64,000 bases of DNA. It comes from Roseovarius sp. Pro17 (GTDB lineage: Bacteria > Pseudomonadota > Alphaproteobacteria > Rhodobacterales > Rhodobacteraceae). The stretch covers positions 1,426,001 through 1,490,000 of the forward strand of contig NZ_CP141179.1 in NCBI RefSeq assembly GCF_035599575.1, given 5' to 3'. The number at the start of each line of letters is the position of its first letter. Position 1 is the stretch's first letter. Positions 59,404 through 64,000 of the stretch are shown one piece after another. The notes beneath the pieces were generated by a model that had not been told where the DNA came from, made no database searches, and was given only the letters and a program-made list of their open reading frames with translations. A program made the position numbers and the translations under genes.

Positions 59404-59982
59404 CTAGAGCACCTTTACCAAGAGGAACCCGCCGACGAGACAGGCAAAGAACAGCACGAACATCAGGCCCAGCCGCCGCTCGACGAAATTGCGAACCGGC
59501 GCACCGAACCGCCAGAGCAACGCAGCAACGATAAAGAACCGCAGCCCCCGCGCAAGAATCGAGGTTGCGATGAAGGTGGCCAACGGCATCCCCGTCCAGC
59601 CCGACATGATGGTGATGACCTTGTAGGGAAAGGGCGTGACCCCCGCCATCAAAACGGCCCAGAAACCCAGATCGTTGAACCGCTCGCTGAATTCGGCCAT
59701 GGCGTCCGCCTTGCCCAAAGATTGCAGGATGGGTTGGCCCAGTTGCTCGAACGCCAGCGCACCGATGGCATAGCCTGCCATGCCGCCCAGCACCGATGCC
59801 AACATGGCGACGCCCGCGATCAGCCACGCGCGCGACGGGCGCGCAATTATCATCGGGATCATCAGCACGTCGGGCGGGATGGGAAAGACCGAGCTTTCGA
59901 CAAAGGCGACCAGCGCCAGCAGCCACAATGCATGAGGATGTTCGGCCATAGCGATGGTGCGGTCATAAAGGCGTCTGATCAT
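59404..59982 (-). CDS. YqaA/DedA-type membrane protein
   Basis: 192 residues with several helices and the family-typical charged loops and re-entrant segments (SVFPIPPDVLMIPMIIA, GVTPFPYKVITIMSGWTGMPL). YqaA/DedA proteins are inner-membrane, putative lipid- or proton-coupled transporters of uncertain role. First gene of a two-gene operon with dsbB; transcribed away from tRNA-Leu. Confidence 0.82.
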   Translation of the reverse strand: MIRRLYDRTIAMAEHPHALWLLALVAFVESSVFPIPPDVLMIPMIIARPSRAWLIAGVAMLASVLGGMAGYAIGALAFEQLGQPILQSLGKADAMAEFSERFNDLGFWAVLMAGVTPFPYKVITIMSGWTGMPLATFIATSILARGLRFFIVAALLWRFGAPVRNFVERRLGLMFVLFFACLVGGFLLVKVL

Positions 59983-60155
59983 TTGCGTTGGGCGCTCCGG
60001 CTATGGTCGATTGGCTCAGACCACGGCAGGGCAGGGCCGGTCAAGCCCTGACGCCGCTTTGACAGTGCCGCGCGGCGCGCGATGAAAAAATGCAACCCAC
60101 GCGCAGGCAGGGCTGGACGCGCTGGCGCGCATTCGCTAGACGTCTGCCCCAGTGC

Positions 60156-60239
60156 GCCCAAGTGGCGGAATGGTAGACGCAGGGGATTCAAAATCCCCCG
60201 CCGCAAGGCGTGCCGGTTCGAGTCCGGCCTTGGGTACCA
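60156..60239 (+). tRNA. tRNA-Leu (CAA)
   Basis: 84 bases including CCA: acceptor GCCCAAG/CTTGGGT, D-loop with GGTAGACGC, anticodon stem GGGGA/TCCCC with anticodon CAA at 60189-60191, a class II long variable arm CGCCGCAAGGCG, T-arm CCGGTTCGAGTCCGG, discriminator A. The first pair is G-T instead of the usual G-C. Confidence 0.95.
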
Positions 60240-60568
60240 AGCGCACTTTTCACGAATCAGAGGCAGAAACCACGACCTGAATGGGCGTTGTCCGCCTCGA
60301 TTTGAGTATTTTTGTTTCCTATATTGTGCCGATCCGGCCTTACGTCACTGATTGTTCTGATTTTGACGATCACCGTTAGCCATTAATTTTGCCGCTGTTG
60401 ACGCGTTTCTCTCTCGTCTCGTCCTCGGGTCTGGTGGGGGTTGCTTGCTGATCACGGATTGTCGTTGGCATTTTGCAACGACCCTAGTTTGCGTTTTGGG
60501 GACCATCTTGGCTAAAAAAAGCCGATGATCCCGCCGCTGCGCTAGAACTGTTTCATTCCACGAAACAA
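60240..60568. other. Gene-free stretch between tRNA-Leu and the MocA-like gene
   Basis: About 330 bases after tRNA-Leu. The longest frames are short and not protein-like. No integrase, repeat of the tRNA end, hairpin or RNA gene was recognised. Confidence 0.5.
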
Positions 60569-61156
60569 TCAACCATTGGCTTTATGCCACGCTTCCCATG
60601 CCTCGGGCGTGTCTAGGTCGGTCACGGCGCGCTTGCCCCGCAGGGGAACAGGCGCAAAGCCAATTTCTTTCAGCAATGGGCCAGCGCCATGATCGCCAGT
60701 GATCTGCGCGAGTTCATCAAAGAAACTGGCAGGGAAGAGCGTGGGATGGCCAGGTGTGCCGTCCTCGGCCACCGCGCGCAAAACTAGGTTTGGCTGGCGC
60801 AAATGCTCTTTGATCATGGTTGTCATGTCATCGGTTTCAATATCAGGCAGATCGGGCAGCAGGATCATCGCGGCGCTGGTTTCCTGCGGCAATGCAGCGA
60901 TCCCGGCGCGGATCGAGGCGGCGAGGCCCTCTTGAGGCGCCTCGACTGGCACCAGTTGCACGGTCGTGCCACGTAGTGCTGCGATACGCGCGGGGCGATC
61001 CTGCCGTGTGGTGACGAAGACCGGCGCGCCTGTTGCCAACGCGCGTGTCACCTGACGCAACAGCAGCGGCTGGCCGTCGATATCCTCCATCAGCTTGTCG
61101 CGCCCACCCATGCGGGACGATGCACCAGCGGCGGGAATGAGGATTGCCAGCGTCAT
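60569..61156 (-). CDS. MocA/MobA-like nucleotidyltransferase
   Basis: 195 residues with the nucleotide-binding N-terminus [28 protein letters not shown] and the metal-binding LLPDLPDIE. Family members transfer CMP or GMP to molybdopterin, or act on sugar phosphates; the [12 protein letters not shown] form favours MocA-type cofactor cytidylyltransferase, which matures xanthine-dehydrogenase-type enzymes such as that at 37833. It overlaps rsmA by four bases. Confidence 0.8.
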   Translation of the reverse strand: MTLAILIPAAGASSRMGGRDKLMEDIDGQPLLLRQVTRALATGAPVFVTTRQDRPARIAALRGTTVQLVPVEAPQEGLAASIRAGIAALPQETSAAMILLPDLPDIETDDMTTMIKEHLRQPNLVLRAVAEDGTPGHPTLFPASFFDELAQITGDHGAGPLLKEIGFAPVPLRGKRAVTDLDTPEAWEAWHKANG

Positions 61157-61986
61157 TCCAGCGTGCGGGCCAGCGCGCAGAATTGCTCCAGCCCGACGGT
61201 CTCGGCGCGGTCGGTGGGTTTTATGCCGGACGCGATCAGTCGGTCCTCGATATCGGGGGCAAGGCCCTTGAGCGCGGCGCGCAGCATCTTGCGCCGCTGA
61301 TTAAAAGCCATAGCAACCGTGCGTTCCAGCAGCTTTGGCTGGGCTGGATAGCGCGGCTGGGGCAGGGCGGTCAGGTGGACCACCGCGCTCGATACCTTAG
61401 GCGGCGGGCTGAATGCTTCGGGCGGCAGGTGCATGACGATGCGTGCGTCCGCCCGCCATTGTGCCAGCAGCGCAAGGCGGCCATAGGCCTTCGAGCCGGG
61501 GATCGCCACGATCCGCTCGGCCACTTCGCGCTGAAACATGAGGGTCAGAGATTGCCAGAAGGGCGGCCATGAATCGGGCGTCAGCCAGCCCACCAGCAGT
61601 TCGGTTCCGACATTATAGGGCAGGTTGGCGGCGACGCGGATGGGTGGGGTGAGGTGCTGAAGGGGATCAAGTTTCAATGCATCGCCGATCATTACGGTCA
61701 GGCGACCGGGATAGGCGTCGGCGATCTCATCGAGCGCAGGCAGACAGCGAGGATCCTTTTCGATGGCCAGCACATGGCGCGCACCCTCGGCCAGCAGACC
61801 GCGTGTGAGGCCACCGGGGCCGGGGCCAATTTCCAGCACGTCACATGCGCTCAGATCACCGGCCTGCCGCGCAATCTTGGCAGTCAGGTTCAGATCCAGC
61901 AGGAAATTCTGGCCCAGCGACTTGCGGGCACTGAGGTCATGTGCCGCGATCACTGCGCGCAGCGGGGGCAGCGCGTCGATGCTCAT
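61153..61986 (-). CDS. rsmA: 16S rRNA adenine(1518,1519)-N6-dimethyltransferase
   Basis: 277 residues: [23 protein letters not shown] motif [16 protein letters not shown], the catalytic [11 protein letters not shown] and the C-terminal [12 protein letters not shown]. It dimethylates two adenines in the 3' end of 16S rRNA. It is coupled upstream to pdxA by four bases, an order common in proteobacteria. Confidence 0.96.
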   Translation of the reverse strand: MSIDALPPLRAVIAAHDLSARKSLGQNFLLDLNLTAKIARQAGDLSACDVLEIGPGPGGLTRGLLAEGARHVLAIEKDPRCLPALDEIADAYPGRLTVMIGDALKLDPLQHLTPPIRVAANLPYNVGTELLVGWLTPDSWPPFWQSLTLMFQREVAERIVAIPGSKAYGRLALLAQWRADARIVMHLPPEAFSPPPKVSSAVVHLTALPQPRYPAQPKLLERTVAMAFNQRRKMLRAALKGLAPDIEDRLIASGIKPTDRAETVGLEQFCALARTLE

Positions 61987-62948
61987 GTCCGTGCTTCGGC
62001 CATGCGAGCGGCCATTTTTAGCGCCTCGATCAGCGAATTGGGGTTGGCTACGCCGCGCCCGGCGATATCCAGCGCCGTACCGTGATCGGGCGAGGTGCGC
62101 ACGATGGGCAGGCCCAGTGTGACGTTGACGCCCCGGTCAAAATCCAGCGTCTTGATCGGGATGAGGGCCTGATCGTGATACATACAAATTGCTGCGTCAT
62201 AAAGCGCGCGCGCGCCTGTGTGAAACATCGTGTCGGCGGAAATCGGGCCGGTCAGGTTCATTCCCTCGCTACGCAGCTCGGCGACGAGCGGCGCGATCAG
62301 GTCCAGCTCTTCGTGACCCATGTTGCCGCCTTCGCCTGCGTGTGGATTCAGTCCGGCAATGGCGATGCGCGGCGCCGGAATGGCGAAATCACGGATCAGT
62401 CCGGCATAGGTGATGCGGATTGTATCGCTCAGCAACTCGCGGGTCAGCGCGTCGGGCACGTCGCGCAGCGGCAGATGGATGGTGGCAGGCACGACGCGAA
62501 GTTGGTCGCTGGCCAGCATCATCACGACGCGCGGCGTGCCGGTCAGCGCGGCAAGATATTCGGTATGACCAGGATGGGCAAAGCCCGCGCCATCCTGCAA
62601 CGCCTTTTTATTGATCGGCGCGGTGCAGAGGGCGGACGCCGCGCCCGATCGCACCAAATCAACTCCGCGCGCTATGGCGTCGATGACACCCTGAGCATGT
62701 GCCGGATTGGGTGTGCCGGGGGTCAGCGGTCCGGGCATGGGATGCGCCAGAACGGGCAGGCCAGCCGCGCCGGTGGCCTGATCCGGCCGCTCGATCATAG
62801 TCACGGGGCATCCCTGCGGCAGGTGCGACGGATCGCCGATCCAGAAAAAAGGCAGGGACGGTCCCAGCGCCTCCCACGCCTTTTGCGCCAGTTCGGGGCC
62901 GACGCCCGCAGGCTCACCGCAGCTGAGGGCGATGGCGCGCGCGGGCAT
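61983..62948 (-). CDS. pdxA: 4-hydroxythreonine-4-phosphate dehydrogenase
   Basis: 321 residues: [28 protein letters not shown], the metal/substrate-binding [37 protein letters not shown] and [15 protein letters not shown]. It makes the pyridoxal-phosphate precursor from 4-phosphohydroxy-L-threonine. It overlaps the surA stop by one base. Supplies PLP in a window with several PLP enzymes. Confidence 0.96.
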   Translation of the reverse strand: MPARAIALSCGEPAGVGPELAQKAWEALGPSLPFFWIGDPSHLPQGCPVTMIERPDQATGAAGLPVLAHPMPGPLTPGTPNPAHAQGVIDAIARGVDLVRSGAASALCTAPINKKALQDGAGFAHPGHTEYLAALTGTPRVVMMLASDQLRVVPATIHLPLRDVPDALTRELLSDTIRITYAGLIRDFAIPAPRIAIAGLNPHAGEGGNMGHEELDLIAPLVAELRSEGMNLTGPISADTMFHTGARALYDAAICMYHDQALIPIKTLDFDRGVNVTLGLPIVRTSPDHGTALDIAGRGVANPNSLIEALKMAARMAEART

Positions 62949-64000
62949 CAGTATTCGATGATCCGCGCCTCGGATTTGAGCCGCTCGAGATAGCCATTGG
63001 CAAAGGATTCGAGGCGGCGCGCAGCGATCTGCTGTGACAGCTGCGCTGTGTCGTCCTGCGCAGCGGGCTCGCCGTCCGCAGACTCACCACCCTCGGTGGC
63101 CACAAGGGGGGCATCCGCGCCCGTCTCACTGCGCCCGCACATCATCAGCAGCACCAGCGTCTGACCGTTCGCGCGAGTCACGTCATAGGACACTTCGCCC
63201 GGATCAAGGCGCGACAGCGAAATGGCGATGTCGTTCGGGATCTCGCCCGGTGCCTTGGTGCCACGCTCCAGCACGCTGGGGGGCTGGCCGTATGCAATGC
63301 CGTAGAGGTCATCGCAGGTGTCGGTCTGTGCATCGATCTGCGCCGCGCGGCTTAGCGCTGCCTGCGTGCGACCGCCGGGGATGTAATAGGCGGCATATTC
63401 GATGGCGCTGTAGGAGGGCTGCGCCACGTCCGTCTCTTCGATGTCGCGCAGCTGGAACAGGGCGACCGCGCCGTCCAGCGGCAGCGGATCGGTCACTTCG
63501 CCCGGCGCGAGGCCCAATACCAGCGGGCGCAGGACCGGCGGCAGTTTGGTCACTGGTTGCCATGGCAGGTGCCCCCCCGCATCGCGCGTGGGCGTCGCCG
63601 AGAATTGCCGCGCCTGCGCGCTAAACGCCGAGGTCGATGTCAGGTCCGCGATTTCGCGGGCTTTTGCCATCACCTGCTGTTCGCCGCGGCCTTGAAAGGG
63701 GATGATAATCTCGGACAAGAGAACGCGCACGCCGGTCCCGTCCGTTATGGCGGCGCGGGCGCGGGCCAGATCGGCCTCGCTGACCTTAACTTGCGCGCCA
63801 AACCGTGTCTGCGTCACTTCGCGCCAGATCAGGCCCGAGCGGATGAAGGCGGCGAAGGTTTCCTCGGACACGCCACCGCGTTCCAGCAGGGCGATCATCT
63901 GATCGGCCTTGAGTTTGCCTTGGGCCGCAAAATTCTCCATCCCGGCGCGGATTTGCTCTTCGTCGACGGTGATGCCTTGGGCGTCGGCCGCCTCGGCCTT
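62948..64000 (-). CDS. surA: SurA-like periplasmic peptidyl-prolyl isomerase/chaperone (N-terminus outside window)
   Basis: The frame is open to the right edge of the window, so the start and signal peptide are missing; about 350 residues are present. The visible part holds the SurA chaperone region (VDEEQIRAGMENFAAQGKLKADQMIALLERGG, split here) and a parvulin-type domain (VLLSEIIIPFQGRGEQQVMAKAREI to about LPLDGAVALFQLRDIEE). It helps outer-membrane proteins fold. Its position before pdxA and rsmA is the classic operon order. Confidence 0.85.
   Translation of the reverse strand, partial: KAEAADAQGITVDEEQIRAGMENFAAQGKLKADQMIALLERGGVSEETFAAFIRSGLIWREVTQTRFGAQVKVSEADLARARAAITDGTGVRVLLSEIIIPFQGRGEQQVMAKAREIADLTSTSAFSAQARQFSATPTRDAGGHLPWQPVTKLPPVLRPLVLGLAPGEVTDPLPLDGAVALFQLRDIEETDVAQPSYSAIEYAAYYIPGGRTQAALSRAAQIDAQTDTCDDLYGIAYGQPPSVLERGTKAPGEIPNDIAISLSRLDPGEVSYDVTRANGQTLVLLMMCGRSETGADAPLVATEGGESADGEPAAQDDTAQLSQQIAARRLESFANGYLERLKSEARIIEY

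Noticed and set aside
1..64000. CRISPR arrays, insertion sequences, prophage or integrase genes
   Set aside because: No regular repeat-spacer pattern, transposase, integrase or phage structural gene was recognised on either strand.

Overview
The window is 64 kb of a GC-rich alphaproteobacterial chromosome, most likely a marine Rhodobacteraceae (Roseobacter-type) strain. The grounds are an alphaproteobacterial GTTC-N7-GTTC SOS box, a terminal surA-pdxA-rsmA housekeeping run, and dense ATGA-coupled operons built around quaternary-amine and polyamine-type catabolism. Both ends are cut: lipA is missing its N-terminal part at the left edge, and a SurA-like gene is missing its start at the right edge.

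Layout. 1-6869: lipA, then a divergent pair of operons. Leftward are a BetI/TetR-kinase fusion and an AGXT2L-type PLP phospho-lyase-like enzyme. Rightward are a trimethylamine-dehydrogenase-like flavoprotein and a Rieske oxygenase. A perfect palindrome lies between them. 6847-15230: a second BetI-like repressor, a class III transaminase, a PotD-like binding protein, and a leftward operon of Rieske oxygenase, PotBCA and an N-methyltransferase-like gene. Three copies of a TGAGCGCTCA operator tie these together. 15574-16308: tRNA-Asn followed by a foreign-looking gene with a HEPN-type RNLAAH motif. 16583-19253: a DNA-repair pair (UdgX-like glycosylase fused to a DUF4130-type domain, and a radical SAM protein) under an SOS box. 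19962-28287: a PRC-barrel protein, a peptide ABC transporter with an M19 dipeptidase, and tRNA-Gln. 28405-37413: an SH3 protein, a hydroxyacid dehydrogenase, gamma-glutamyltransferase, hypothetical proteins including two with HELxH motifs, and a dimethylglycine-dehydrogenase-like protein. 37583-44018: a three-subunit molybdenum hydroxylase with a MoaD-like gene, divergent from a TupABC-type tungstate transporter. 44033-53094: a CntA-like Rieske oxygenase operon with three dehydrogenases, a GlxA-type AraC regulator and a betaine transporter with a fused double permease. 53091-57848: an ECF sigma factor, an EF-hand protein, and an arginine operon (arginase, CtlX-like, ornithine cyclodeaminase) with a divergent Lrp regulator. 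57867-64000: a fourth Rieske oxygenase, DsbB, a YqaA-type membrane protein, tRNA-Leu, a MocA-like protein, rsmA, pdxA and surA.

The theme is import and demethylation or oxidation of N-methylated nitrogen compounds. There are four Rieske oxygenase alpha subunits, one TMADH-like enzyme, one DMGDH-like enzyme and three amine or peptide transport systems. No reductase partner for the Rieske enzymes is encoded here. The most novel-looking parts are the repressor-kinase fusion with its phospho-lyase partner, and the TGAGCGCTCA regulon.
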